Assembly: GCA_036337945.1 (NCBI GenBank)
Contig: JAYZDF010000112.1
Location: 1 to 53,849, forward strand
DNA length: 53,849 bases
Reading direction: 5' to 3'
Source: JAYZDF01 sp036337945
GTDB lineage: Bacteria > Myxococcota > Kuafuiibacteriia > Kuafuiibacteriales > Kuafuiibacteriaceae
Part shown: piece by piece, positions 45,720-53,849 of the stretch
Layout of the letters: each line of letters begins with the position of its first letter
Position numbering within the stretch: position 1 is the stretch's first letter
The notes under the pieces: model-generated
Told to the model about the DNA's origin: nothing
Seen by the model: the letters and a program-made list of their open reading frames with translations, nothing else
Database searches by the model: none
Position numbers and translations under genes: made by a program

Positions 45720-45811
45720 TTGTCTACCTTTCGGTAGGCGTTACATACCAGCGGCTTAGGGGTAAGGTCAATCATCCGACGGCGGCGACCAGCCTAAATA
45801 TCAAGCTATTT

Positions 45812-46702
45812 TCAGGATCTCGTTTCAAAGATCGGCTCGAGGATTGGAGCCAATTCTGTATACCGTTCAGCAGGAATGGCATCCTTCGGGGTCATGAGAC
45901 CCAAGCGGGTAGCTGTCCAAGCCTCGCTTTCCAAATTCTGCGGAAGTTTTTCCACATACATTCGGATCAATTCTTTAGCCTTAGCCGCATTCGCTTTCAA
46001 TACTGCCATGACAGCTTCAACGCTGACCGCTTCCTCTTCTTCATGCCAACAATCATAGTCAGTGGCTAAAGCAATCGTCGCGTAAGCAATTTCGGCTTCT
46101 CGTGCGAGGCGAGCTTCTGGCAAATTGGTCATTCCTATCACCGAGACATCCCAGCTACGGAACAAATGAGACTCTGCTCGAGTTGAAAACTGCGGGCCCT
46201 CGATACAAACGTAAGTACCGCCGTTATGACATCTGAATCCAGACTCTTCACCCACCATTTGTAAGTGGGTGCGCATCGATGAGCAAATGGGGTCTCCAAA
46301 GCCAACGTGAACAACAACACCATCACCAAAGAAGGTCGACGGACGAGCACGGGTACGGTCTATAAACTGATCTACGAAGACGATATGACCAGGCTCAATT
46401 TCTTCTCGCATTGAACCAACAGCTGAAACCGAGATGAGTTGAGTCACGCCAAGTTTTTTCATTCCCCAAACATTCGCCCGATAATTGAGTTCGTGAGGCA
46501 GCAGTCCGTGATTGCTTCCGTGCCGTGGAAGAAAAACCATTTTTTGGCCACCCAACTGACCTCGCAAGAAGGCATCTGATGGTGCACCGAATGGCGTCTC
46601 AAGTTCTACCTTCTCAACGTTCTCGAGGCCTTCCATCTGATAGAGGCCAGTACCGCCAATCACACCTATAATTTGTTCACGCATTTGCAGTACGGGTAGC
46701 AC
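45812..46702 (-). CDS. mtnP: S-methyl-5'-thioadenosine phosphorylase
   Basis: The 296-residue frame encodes an enzyme that splits methylthioadenosine into adenine and methylthioribose-1-phosphate for methionine salvage. 'IGVIGGTGLYQMEGL' near the N-terminus, 'FLPRHGSNHG' (phosphate site) and 'YVCIEGPQFSTRAES' are diagnostic. 'VIGMTNLPEARLAREAEI' forms the base and sugar site. The likely start is ATG at 46684 (290 residues) rather than the GTG at 46702, but no clear ribosome-binding site decides. It follows rlmN directly. Specificity for adenosine versus other nucleosides cannot be settled by eye. Confidence 0.9.
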   Translation of the reverse strand: MLPVLQMREQIIGVIGGTGLYQMEGLENVEKVELETPFGAPSDAFLRGQLGGQKMVFLPRHGSNHGLLPHELNYRANVWGMKKLGVTQLISVSAVGSMREEIEPGHIVFVDQFIDRTRARPSTFFGDGVVVHVGFGDPICSSMRTHLQMVGEESGFRCHNGGTYVCIEGPQFSTRAESHLFRSWDVSVIGMTNLPEARLAREAEIAYATIALATDYDCWHEEEEAVSVEAVMAVLKANAAKAKELIRMYVEKLPQNLESEAWTATRLGLMTPKDAIPAERYTELAPILEPIFETRS

Positions 46703-46710
46703 GGACTCGA

Positions 46711-47907
46711 CTATTGAACCACTGGCAATTTGGCATTACCGGCCTCGACACCTAGTTGCCCACAGGCCGCGGAAATATCGTCACCCCTCGGGGTACGGAC
46801 GAAAGTGCTGAATCTCTTGTTACGAAGGATATCTACAAAAGCAGCGACTTTTTCTTCGCTTGGCCGCTTGTATGGGCTCTCAGGATGCTCGTTGAACGGG
46901 ATGATATTAATCTTGCATTTGAAGGGCTGCAAGAGTTTCGCAAGTCGTCGCGCGTCATCTAAAGAATCGTTGATGTCTTTGAGTAGTACATACTCAAATG
47001 TAATCCGGCGTCGCTGCTTGAGAGGGAATTCTTTGCATGCCTTGAGCAAGGCCTGAATGTTCCACTTCTTGTTGATGGGCATGATTTCGTCACGGACATG
47101 ATCCGTTGTCGCATTTAACGAAACGGCCAAACATACATCAGTATCTCGACCGAGCATTGGAATTTTCGGAACAAGACCCGCCGTACTCACCGTGATACGC
47201 CTTGGGGAAACGTTGGCGCCTTTAGGATCACTCATAAAACGGAGAGCCTTCAAAAGATTTTTATAATTATGAAGAGGTTCACCCATCCCCATCATAACAA
47301 TATTTTGAATCGGTACGTCTTTACCTAGGTCCTGTTTTACACGCAGAAGTTGTTCAGATATTTCTCCACCATTCAGATTTCGGCGAAGGCCTAAACTGGC
47401 GGTAAGGCAGAATTTGCAGTCTATCGCGCATCCCACTTGAGATGAAATACAGAGGGTGTTTCGACCGGTTGCCGACGCGTTAGGTATGAAGACGGACTCA
47501 ACGATATCACCATGAGAAGTTCGAAAGGCATACTTCCTAGTTCCATCGACGGCATGCTGAACAGTATCCATTTCAAGATTTGAGAGCGTCGCATTTTCAT
47601 TAAGTCTCTGTCGTAAAGACTTACTGAGGTTTGTCATCTCATCAAAAGATTTGGCACCTAGTTGATGGATCCATTTATAAATCTGATCTGCTCTGTAGGA
47701 AGGTTCATTGAGGGACTCAAGACATTCCTTAAGTCCCTCAACGTCGAGAGACCGTAAATCTAAAGCATCTTTCGATGGCTCTGAATTTTTGCTCTCCGAC
47801 GTCACTTGATTCAGCTCAAAGTTATCGAGAAACGATATCTGCTCTTGAAAAGAAGAAATCGATTTCTTCTTTCGCTGTTTCAGGGGCATCTGAGCCATGA
47901 ACCGCAT
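46711..47907 (-). CDS. rlmN: 23S rRNA/tRNA adenine-C2 methyltransferase (RlmN)
   Basis: The radical-SAM enzyme methylates A2503 of 23S rRNA and A37 of some tRNAs. The CxxxCxxC iron-sulfur motif is C160-x3-C164-x2-C167, in 'SQVGCAIDCKFC'. 'NIVMMGMGEPLHNY' and 'VRTPRGDDISAACGQL' complete the signature; the last includes the catalytic C-terminal cysteine. The long frame overlaps the ndk gene by 86 bases. A later start such as GTG at 47805 would remove the overlap and still keep the whole catalytic core, so the true start is uncertain. It is followed by mtnP after nine bases. Confidence 0.94.
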   Translation of the reverse strand: MRFMAQMPLKQRKKKSISSFQEQISFLDNFELNQVTSESKNSEPSKDALDLRSLDVEGLKECLESLNEPSYRADQIYKWIHQLGAKSFDEMTNLSKSLRQRLNENATLSNLEMDTVQHAVDGTRKYAFRTSHGDIVESVFIPNASATGRNTLCISSQVGCAIDCKFCLTASLGLRRNLNGGEISEQLLRVKQDLGKDVPIQNIVMMGMGEPLHNYKNLLKALRFMSDPKGANVSPRRITVSTAGLVPKIPMLGRDTDVCLAVSLNATTDHVRDEIMPINKKWNIQALLKACKEFPLKQRRRITFEYVLLKDINDSLDDARRLAKLLQPFKCKINIIPFNEHPESPYKRPSEEKVAAFVDILRNKRFSTFVRTPRGDDISAACGQLGVEAGNAKLPVVQ

Positions 47908-48247
47908 TGTGCTCTATATTGGTAGCAAAAAGCTTCCGTAAGGTTCCTTCCTCTGCGTCTGCAGGATTGGTTGCTCCCATTACTCGACGGTTCGTCTTAA
48001 TCGCATCTTCACCCTCGAGGACCTGAACAACCACAGGACCACTTGTCATAAACTCCACAAGACTTCCGTAAAAAGGACGTTCCTTGTGAACTGCGTAGAA
48101 GGCTTCAGCCTGCGCTTGTGTCAGCTGCAAAGTTCGCGTTGCAACAATCTTAAGACCAGCTTCCTCGAATTTTGCGTAACACTGCCCGATGACGTTCTTA
48201 GCTACGGCATCAGGTTTAATAATGCTAAGGGTTTGTTCAATTGCCAT
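47822..48247 (-). CDS. ndk: Nucleoside diphosphate kinase
   Basis: The 141-residue enzyme equalises nucleoside triphosphate pools. The catalytic histidine is His117 in NIEHNAVHGSD, and the phosphate and base contacts in 'TLSIIKPDAVAKN' are typical. Length fits the normal family. A GGAG lies upstream of the ATG. The C-terminus overlaps the extended rlmN frame. The gene is part of a leftward cluster with the oxidoreductase gamma subunit. Confidence 0.96.
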   Translation of the reverse strand: MAIEQTLSIIKPDAVAKNVIGQCYAKFEEAGLKIVATRTLQLTQAQAEAFYAVHKERPFYGSLVEFMTSGPVVVQVLEGEDAIKTNRRVMGATNPADAEEGTLRKLFATNIEHNAVHGSDAPETAKEEIDFFFSRADIVSR

Positions 48248-48300
48248 TTATCTAGCTCCAATTTTAGTTTTCTTATTGTTTGTTTACCTGCGCAAACTGT

Positions 48301-48846
48301 CTATTTTTGAACAGTTTGAGCGAGTTCGTATCCGCGCTTCAGGGCCTGAAGATGAATAGCTTCACTGCCTTTGGCAACGTGGTCCTTCACGGCCGACTCT
48401 ATGGCATCCTTCGAGACAGCTTCACTGAGTGCAACAACAACGCCGAGGGAAAGCATCGCCAAGAGCGTAGGACGCTGAAGTTCTTGTTCGGCAGTTTGCA
48501 AGAGCGGGAGAGCCAGCACTCGAATCCCGTCGGGCACTCTCGTTACATTTTCAGAGTCAACGACTACGATGGCTTCTGGTTTCAAATCATGTGAGTAGCG
48601 CTCGATTGCTTCTTGAGTTGTAGCCAAGAACGTATCGATATGTGTGGCCTTTGGATAATCAATATCCCCGTTTGAAATAATGACTTCGGAACGTGCTGCT
48701 TGACCTCGAGCCTCTGGTCCATAGCTTTGCACATGATGAGCGTTTAGGTCATCGTAGATCGCCGCCGCTTCCTGCAGAATCAAGCCAGCCTGAATCATCC
48801 CGTGGTTGCCTTCCCCAGCAAGTCGTATTTCTGTTCTTGTGTACAC
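48301..48846 (-). CDS. 2-oxoacid:acceptor oxidoreductase gamma-type subunit
   Basis: The 181-residue protein matches the gamma (KorC/PorC-like) subunit: 'LAGEGNHGMIQAGLILQEAA' near the N-terminus and 'SYGPEARGQAARSEVIIS' are characteristic. It binds the CoA-side of 2-oxoglutarate or pyruvate:ferredoxin oxidoreductases. The GTG start at 48846 has AAGGGAAG upstream. No alpha or beta subunit gene and no sucCD lie nearby, so its partners must be encoded elsewhere. It is 53 bases from ndk and follows lepB. Confidence 0.82.
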   Translation of the reverse strand: MYTRTEIRLAGEGNHGMIQAGLILQEAAAIYDDLNAHHVQSYGPEARGQAARSEVIISNGDIDYPKATHIDTFLATTQEAIERYSHDLKPEAIVVVDSENVTRVPDGIRVLALPLLQTAEQELQRPTLLAMLSLGVVVALSEAVSKDAIESAVKDHVAKGSEAIHLQALKRGYELAQTVQK

Positions 48847-48885
48847 CTTGGACTTCCCTTCGTTCTTTTTGTCTTAGTTTGTCAA

Positions 48886-49893
48886 TCAGCGAACCATCCG
48901 ACCGATTCGCTCCCATCGCACACCGGAATCGATAGCCCTAGAACCAAAGATAAACAGGGCTTTCCCCTTCACATATGAGGTAGGCACACCCCCCCAGGAT
49001 CTGCCGTCCGACGAATTATCCCGATTATCACCCATCACGAGAACGTGGTCGTCCTCCACCAAACAGTACGACTCACTAGAGCAATCGAGACCCGGTAATG
49101 CAGGACCGTCATCCGGAAGCTCCTTATGGTTTTTAGTCTTTTGATAAATAATACTGTACTGGTGACCCTCGTCTCCATGACTCGTCTCTTCGAATTTGTC
49201 GACCATTTGCTCAAATCGGCCAATCCCGCTCTGCTGACCACCACAAAACAATATGCTCGGGCACTCACGGTCTTCGGTAAAGATATACTTTTCGACCGGG
49301 AGACGATTGAGTAGAGCACCGTTTATTTCGACCTTGTTACCAAAAACCCTTACTTTATCTCCAGCGACTGCTACAACGCGCTTAATGTAGTCCTTGGTTT
49401 GGTCGACGGGATACCGAAAAACGATAACGTCACCTCGTTGTGGACTTCCCCAACGCACGAGCCACTTGTTGCTCATTGGAACCGGAGATCGGAGTCCGTA
49501 GATAAATTTGCTGACGAATAGATGATCTCCAACTCGCAGCGTTGGAATCATAGAGCCACTTGGAATCTTAAATGGGTCTAGGACAAAAGCCCGTAGCAAA
49601 CCCGCAATCAGAATTGCTATCACTACCGATTCTACCAATTCTCTAGTACTGCTTTTTCTCGCAAAACCAAGTTCTTTTTCGAGCGTTTCGTTTAGCGTTT
49701 TTGCTGCATCGTAGAGGTCGCTATCGCTCACTCGATTGGCAAGCTTGGCCTTTAGAGCATTTATCTGGTCTTCCACTTTCCCGGCCGCTGACTCCGGGAT
49801 TTTTTTGCGGTTCTTCTTGAGAAGTGTCAGCCCCTCTTTAAGTAATACCTTCGCGTCACGAGTAGAGATCACCGAAGTTTTGGTGTTGCTCAT
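48886..49893 (-). CDS. lepB: Signal peptidase I
   Basis: The 335-residue protease removes signal peptides in the periplasm. The catalytic Ser114 is in IPSGSMIPTL and Lys171 is in DYIKRVV, both with the correct context; box E is MGDNRDNSSDGRSWGGV. A membrane segment precedes Ser114 (about 86-107). There is an unusual, highly charged cytoplasmic N-terminal extension of about 85 residues. The ATG overlaps the lepA stop by four bases (ATGA), a common lepA-lepB arrangement. Confidence 0.94.
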   Translation of the reverse strand: MSNTKTSVISTRDAKVLLKEGLTLLKKNRKKIPESAAGKVEDQINALKAKLANRVSDSDLYDAAKTLNETLEKELGFARKSSTRELVESVVIAILIAGLLRAFVLDPFKIPSGSMIPTLRVGDHLFVSKFIYGLRSPVPMSNKWLVRWGSPQRGDVIVFRYPVDQTKDYIKRVVAVAGDKVRVFGNKVEINGALLNRLPVEKYIFTEDRECPSILFCGGQQSGIGRFEQMVDKFEETSHGDEGHQYSIIYQKTKNHKELPDDGPALPGLDCSSESYCLVEDDHVLVMGDNRDNSSDGRSWGGVPTSYVKGKALFIFGSRAIDSGVRWERIGRMVR

Positions 49894-51710
49894 TCATCCA
49901 CCTTCAAAACAGACAAGAAAGCCTCTTGTGGAACCTCTACACGGCCTACTTGTTTCATCCGTCTTTTGCCCTCTTTCTGCCTTTCGAGAAGCTTTCTCTT
50001 ACGTGATATATCACCGCCGTAACACTTGGCCGTTACATCCTTTCGGTAAGCTTTTACTGTCTCTCGCGCGATGACTTTGTTGCCTATGGCTGCCTGGATA
50101 GCCACATCGAATTGTTGCCGAGGGATAATCTTACGAAGCTTCTGGCAAAGTAACTTTCCTCGTTCAAAGGCTCGTTCTCTATGCACAATGATAGACAGTG
50201 CGTCGACCGGTTCGCCGTTGAGCATAACATCCAGTCGCACAAGTGGTTCCTGCCTGTGGCCCGCAAGCTCATAGTCCATTGAGCCATATCCTCGGCTCAC
50301 TGATTTTAGTTTATCGAAGAAATCATAAACGATTTCGGCCAGCGGCATTTCATATGTGATCAACACCCGGCTCATTTGGAAAAAATCCATATTTTGCTGA
50401 ACACCGCGGCGCTCTTCACAAAGCTGAAGAATAGGCCCCACATATTCACTGGGCGTGTGAACTTTAATCGTTACAACGGGCTCTTCAAATTTCTCTATTT
50501 CAGTCGGCGGAGGAAGCAAGGAAGGATTGTCTATATCTAGAACTTCTCCATCCTTGGTCGTGACTTTGTAAACAGCGGTGGGCGACGTAGTAATTAGCTC
50601 AGCGCCAAATTCACGTTCTAGGCGTTCTTGAACGATCGCCATGTGGAGCAGACCCAAAAAGCCACAACGGAAGCCAAAGCCCAATGCTTGTGAAGACTCC
50701 GCTTCAAACGAAAACGCTGAATCATTGAGTCTTAGTTTTTCGAGTGCGTCTCGCAGTTGCTCGTAGTCAGAGGCGATAATTGGAAAGAAACCAGCGTAGA
50801 CCATTGGTTTGACATCACGAAAGCCGGCCAAAGGTTCTGTTTCTTTGTCGTTTGCATGCAGAACAGTATCGCCAACTTTGGCATCGCGAACATCCTTCAC
50901 GCTGGCAGCAAAATAACCAACTTCTCCTGCCGTGATTTCTTTCAGCGGTTCTGGGTGGGGGTTAAAACAACCCAGTTCCATGACCTCGAATTGTTTATCA
51001 GGCGTTTGCCCAAAGCGTATTTTATCTCTCAGTTTCAAGCGCCCCTGGACAACCTTGATCAAACAGATCACGCCTCGATAAGGGTCGAACCAGGAATCGA
51101 AAATAAGCGCTTGCAAACCTGCGTCACGCTCTGCCTGGGGTGGCGGAACCCACTTTACGACAGCCTCTAATATATCAGGAACGCCCTCCCCGGTTTTCGC
51201 CGAGCACAGAATAGCCAAGTCGGAATCGAGGCCAATGATCTCTTCAATCTCGTTCTTCACGAAATCAGGTCTCGCAACCGGCAGATCTATCTTATTAATC
51301 ACCGGCAAGATCTCCAAGTCCTGATCAAGCGCGAGATAAACATTCGCGAGAGTCTGTGCCTCTACGCCCTGTGCCGCATCGACGATCAATAAAGCACCTT
51401 CGCAGGCATTTAGAGAGCGGGAAACTTCATAACTAAAATCAACGTGTCCAGGAGTATCGATGAGATTGAGTTGGTACTCGAGGCCGTCTTTTGCAGTATA
51501 GAGCAAACGCACGGTTTGAGCCTTAATCGTTATACCCCTCTCTTTTTCGAGGTCCATTTTGTCGAGCCATTGCTCTGACTCTTCTCGCTTGCTCAGGGCC
51601 CCTGTCACACCAAGGATACGGTCAGCGAGCGTCGATTTACCGTGGTCGATATGCGCAATAATAGAGAAGTTGCGAATACGCTCGATAGGAAAGTCCGATG
51701 AATTTGCCAT
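49890..51710 (-). CDS. lepA: Elongation factor 4 (LepA)
   Basis: The 606-residue GTPase works on stalled ribosomes. G1 is AHIDHGKST (19-27), G3 DTPGHVDF and G4 NKID. The C-terminal domain 'GGDISRKRKLLERQKEGK' is specific to LepA. I start at ATG 51710, which has AGAGGTG upstream; a 24-base longer frame lacks that support. The stop overlaps lepB. It is divergent from serA. Confidence 0.96.
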   Translation of the reverse strand: MANSSDFPIERIRNFSIIAHIDHGKSTLADRILGVTGALSKREESEQWLDKMDLEKERGITIKAQTVRLLYTAKDGLEYQLNLIDTPGHVDFSYEVSRSLNACEGALLIVDAAQGVEAQTLANVYLALDQDLEILPVINKIDLPVARPDFVKNEIEEIIGLDSDLAILCSAKTGEGVPDILEAVVKWVPPPQAERDAGLQALIFDSWFDPYRGVICLIKVVQGRLKLRDKIRFGQTPDKQFEVMELGCFNPHPEPLKEITAGEVGYFAASVKDVRDAKVGDTVLHANDKETEPLAGFRDVKPMVYAGFFPIIASDYEQLRDALEKLRLNDSAFSFEAESSQALGFGFRCGFLGLLHMAIVQERLEREFGAELITTSPTAVYKVTTKDGEVLDIDNPSLLPPPTEIEKFEEPVVTIKVHTPSEYVGPILQLCEERRGVQQNMDFFQMSRVLITYEMPLAEIVYDFFDKLKSVSRGYGSMDYELAGHRQEPLVRLDVMLNGEPVDALSIIVHRERAFERGKLLCQKLRKIIPRQQFDVAIQAAIGNKVIARETVKAYRKDVTAKCYGGDISRKRKLLERQKEGKRRMKQVGRVEVPQEAFLSVLKVDE

Positions 51711-51821
51711 TACACCTCTAGCTTCAGCAACCAATGACAGAAATCCGTCAAAGTGAATCGACGCAGGTTGATTGCTTCAGCCTGTGGAACTTAGGGTGCT
51801 ATTCTGCGTCACGCAAGTGTT

Positions 51822-51836
51822 GATTCACGCTGAATC
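51822..51836. promoter_or_regulatory. Short dyad before serA
   Basis: GATTCA-CGC-TGAATC is a perfect 6-3-6 inverted repeat 20 bases upstream of the serA start codon, in the divergent lepA/serA region. It could be an operator or a 5' UTR hairpin close to the ribosome-binding area. serA has no clear Shine-Dalgarno, so the hairpin may affect translation. Confidence 0.3.
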
Positions 51837-51856
51837 GCACTGTACCTTCCGCTCCG

Positions 51857-53449
51857 ATGAAATATCGTATTTTGGTCAGCGATAAGCTGTCAGAATTAGG
51901 CCTAGACGTCTTCCGCAATGCAGGAGAAGAGATCGAACTGGATTACCGCCCAGGTCTCGGCAAAAAGCCTGAAGAACTCAAAGAAATCGTCGCAGATTAC
52001 GACGCTATGGCCATTCGGAGCGGAACTCAGGTTACCGCAGACCTGATTGCAGCCGCTCCTAAACTCAAAGTCGTCGGTCGGGCAGGAATTGGCGTCGACA
52101 ATATCGATCGCGACGCCGCAAGCAAGAACGGTATCGTCGTGATGAACACCCCCGATGGCAACGTGATCACTACCGCGGAACACGCGATTTCCCTCATATG
52201 TTCACTTTGCCGGAAAATCCCCCAAGCCACAGCCTCAATGCGGAGCGGCAAATGGGAAAAGGCGAAATTCCAAGGACGGGAACTTTACGGGAAAAACCTG
52301 GGTATAGTGGGTCTAGGCAATATCGGAAAAATTGTCGCTGACCGAGCTCGAGGCCTGAGAATGAACGTGCTTGCGTATGACCCGTTCGTCACCGAGGAAA
52401 AAGCGCAGGCGCTTGGCGTAAAGCTCTTATCTCTCGATGAACTCCTCCAAAATGCTGACATCGTGACTCTGCATGTTCCGCTGATGGACGCAACGCGGAA
52501 TATTATCAACGCAGAAGCTCTAAGCAAAATGAAGAAAGGCGCGCTCCTCGTTAATGCAGCTCGAGGGGGACTCGTTGACGAAGCTGCGGTTGTTGAATCA
52601 ATCAAAACCGAGCATCTTGCGGGCGCAGCATTCGACGTTTACGAAACAGAACCTCCACCAGCGGACCACCCGCTGCTAACCATGGACCAGGTCATTCTTA
52701 CGCCACATCTAGGAGCATCAACAGCCGAGGCCCAAGACAACGTTGCCGTCGCCGTTGCTGAGCAAATCATCGATTTCCTCCGAAATGGAACTGTTACGAA
52801 CGCGGTCAATGCTCCCAGCGTTCCCGCCGAAATCATGTCCCAAATTGGTCCCTATATCGATCTAGGACGAAAGCTCGGATCGTTCGCCAGCCAGCTTCAT
52901 CAGGGCAATGTCAATGAAATCCGGATGAGGTACGCGGGAGGCGCGGCGGAGCAACGAGTAGATCCAATTACGGTCGCTGCTCTCTCGTCAGTACTCAATG
53001 CCCGGCTTGAAGCAGAAGTGAATGATATCAATGCCCCTCATATCGCCAAAGATCGAGGCATACGCTGTATCGAGGAAAAAACGTCCACTGCGACAGATTT
53101 CGTCGCAACGCTGAGCATTGAACTCGTTGGGTCAGATGAGACAACAGAGGTCACCGGAGCCGTTTTTAGTTCGTCACTGGCACGAATCGTATCCATCAAC
53201 GGCAGACGGCTCGAAATCGTGCCGGAAGGACATCTTATCCTTACTCGACACGTCGATCAGCCAGGTGTCATCGGGCGCATCGGCAACGTACTGGGCGCTG
53301 GAAATATTAATATTTCGAGAATGATGCTGGGGGTAGGAAAAGAGTACGCCTATGCAGCAATTAGCGTAGACACACCGGTGACTGCTGTCGTCCTATCTGA
53401 AATTGCTCACATGGAAGGGATTGAAAGCGTAAGACCTATCAGTCTCTAG
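51857..53449 (+). CDS. serA: D-3-phosphoglycerate dehydrogenase
   Basis: The 530-residue enzyme oxidises 3-phosphoglycerate, the first step of serine synthesis. The NAD-binding GLGNIG loop, the catalytic region around 'NAARGGLVDE' and the His in TPHLGAST are intact. The long-type layout is present, with an intervening domain and a C-terminal ACT domain (about 455-530, 'DQPGVIGRIGNVLGAGNINI') for serine feedback. Its stop codon shares the palindromic CTAG with the convergent downstream gene. A short dyad lies just upstream. Confidence 0.96.
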   Translation: MKYRILVSDKLSELGLDVFRNAGEEIELDYRPGLGKKPEELKEIVADYDAMAIRSGTQVTADLIAAAPKLKVVGRAGIGVDNIDRDAASKNGIVVMNTPDGNVITTAEHAISLICSLCRKIPQATASMRSGKWEKAKFQGRELYGKNLGIVGLGNIGKIVADRARGLRMNVLAYDPFVTEEKAQALGVKLLSLDELLQNADIVTLHVPLMDATRNIINAEALSKMKKGALLVNAARGGLVDEAAVVESIKTEHLAGAAFDVYETEPPPADHPLLTMDQVILTPHLGASTAEAQDNVAVAVAEQIIDFLRNGTVTNAVNAPSVPAEIMSQIGPYIDLGRKLGSFASQLHQGNVNEIRMRYAGGAAEQRVDPITVAALSSVLNARLEAEVNDINAPHIAKDRGIRCIEEKTSTATDFVATLSIELVGSDETTEVTGAVFSSSLARIVSINGRRLEIVPEGHLILTRHVDQPGVIGRIGNVLGAGNINISRMMLGVGKEYAYAAISVDTPVTAVVLSEIAHMEGIESVRPISL

Positions 53450-53849
53450 GCTGTTGATTTTGTTACGTTGAGCAAACCCGCCACTTTGAGGGCGTCCATT
53501 TCTAACTCTAGTCCGATCCGATGCGGTTTTGTTGTCGCTCCAGGCTTTCGTAAGGCGCTCAGCGTCGCGATAATTTCATCTTCGGTCACGATATACGTTC
53601 CGCTAGCGCCCACAATGCCATGGGCGTAATAAGTGCCGTCGCCAAGATAAAGCACATTCTCTCCGCGAAAAGCCGAATTCTCGGCAGAAGCATCCGGATT
53701 GGCGATGTAGTAGTGTGCACCGGGTTTCGGGGCTTGCTTGATGATTTTATCATCCTCCACGAGCTTTTTGACACTTGTGTAATCATCATCTTCGATGCTC
53801 CACCGAAAAAAGGAAAGAAAGCGAGGTTCGGTGAAGAGTTCGTCAAACT
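53446..53849 (-). CDS. C-terminal part of a protein-glutamine gamma-glutamyltransferase-like protein
   Basis: The frame is open to the window end, so only the last 133 residues are seen. The stretch 'GENVLYLGDGTYYAHGIVG' resembles the second half of Bacillus-type Tgl transglutaminases. In that group the catalytic Glu and His are 13 residues apart, and the same spacing is seen between E in GEN and H in YAHG. Members crosslink spore-coat or other proteins through Gln and Lys. The catalytic Cys would lie outside the window. Its stop overlaps the serA stop in CTAG. This is recalled resemblance; a profile search is needed. Confidence 0.42.
   Translation of the reverse strand, partial: FDELFTEPRFLSFFRWSIEDDDYTSVKKLVEDDKIIKQAPKPGAHYYIANPDASAENSAFRGENVLYLGDGTYYAHGIVGASGTYIVTEDEIIATLSALRKPGATTKPHRIGLELEMDALKVAGLLNVTKSTA

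Overview
The window looks like ordinary chromosome of a free-living, didermal, delta-proteobacterium-like organism, most plausibly Myxococcota and perhaps a Bradymonadia-type lineage. This is an inference. It rests on a CarD/CdnL regulator, a DUF507 protein, a Hanks kinase with a PEGA tail, a receiver protein with a long acidic linker, many lipoproteins (one starting CGARTEVG), and TTG/GTG starts. By eye the base composition is near balanced. I see no rRNA, CRISPR array, insertion sequence, integrase or phage gene, and only one tRNA, tRNA-Arg(TCG).

Layout. 1-9200 is the accessory part. It holds a cut-off DUF6702-like C-terminus, a frame-broken small zinc-ribbon gene, a lipoprotein, a small beta-barrel protein, a 1047-residue exported protein of unknown function, a metal-handling group (ArsR repressor, His-rich metal buffer, DUF2892 membrane protein), and a second large lipoprotein. 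9373-12560 is a two-gene ravA-viaA operon (MoxR AAA+ ATPase plus VWA partner). 12654-15353 has a YqaA/DedA-like membrane protein, the tRNA and a membrane-anchored acidic protein with MORN-like repeats. 15453-22822 runs leftward: Ser/Thr kinase, purA, leuS, MATE exporter. 22972-25771 runs rightward: an EF-hand exported protein and a receiver-acidic-linker protein with a PopZ-like tail. 25799-28592 holds yraN-rsmI and a coupled thiE plus C26 amidohydrolase pair. 28820-35885 holds comEC, a PpiC-type lipoprotein isomerase, gltX-hutI and a DUF507 gene. 35984-40436 is carD, a strong terminator, then uvrB-uvrC. 40907-45719 is a leftward signalling and sugar-nucleotide group: PP2C phosphatase with a cyclic-nucleotide domain, an FHA-GGDEF gene broken by one in-frame TAA, manC and a phosphomannomutase. 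45812-51710 is lepA-lepB, an orphan 2-oxoacid oxidoreductase gamma subunit, ndk, rlmN and mtnP. The window ends with serA and the C-terminus of a convergent gene that resembles Bacillus-type protein-glutamine gamma-glutamyltransferase.

Most of the window is housekeeping. The points most worth following are the receiver protein built like PopZ (23714-25771), the phospho-signalling group next to GDP-mannose genes with its nonsense-interrupted cyclase, the G12V change in the PurA P-loop, the frame-split zinc-ribbon gene at 399-595, a perfect CRP-type half-site pair at 2425-2442, and two large exported proteins without recognisable domains. I did not find a clearly new multi-gene system; the PopZ-like protein is the best single candidate.
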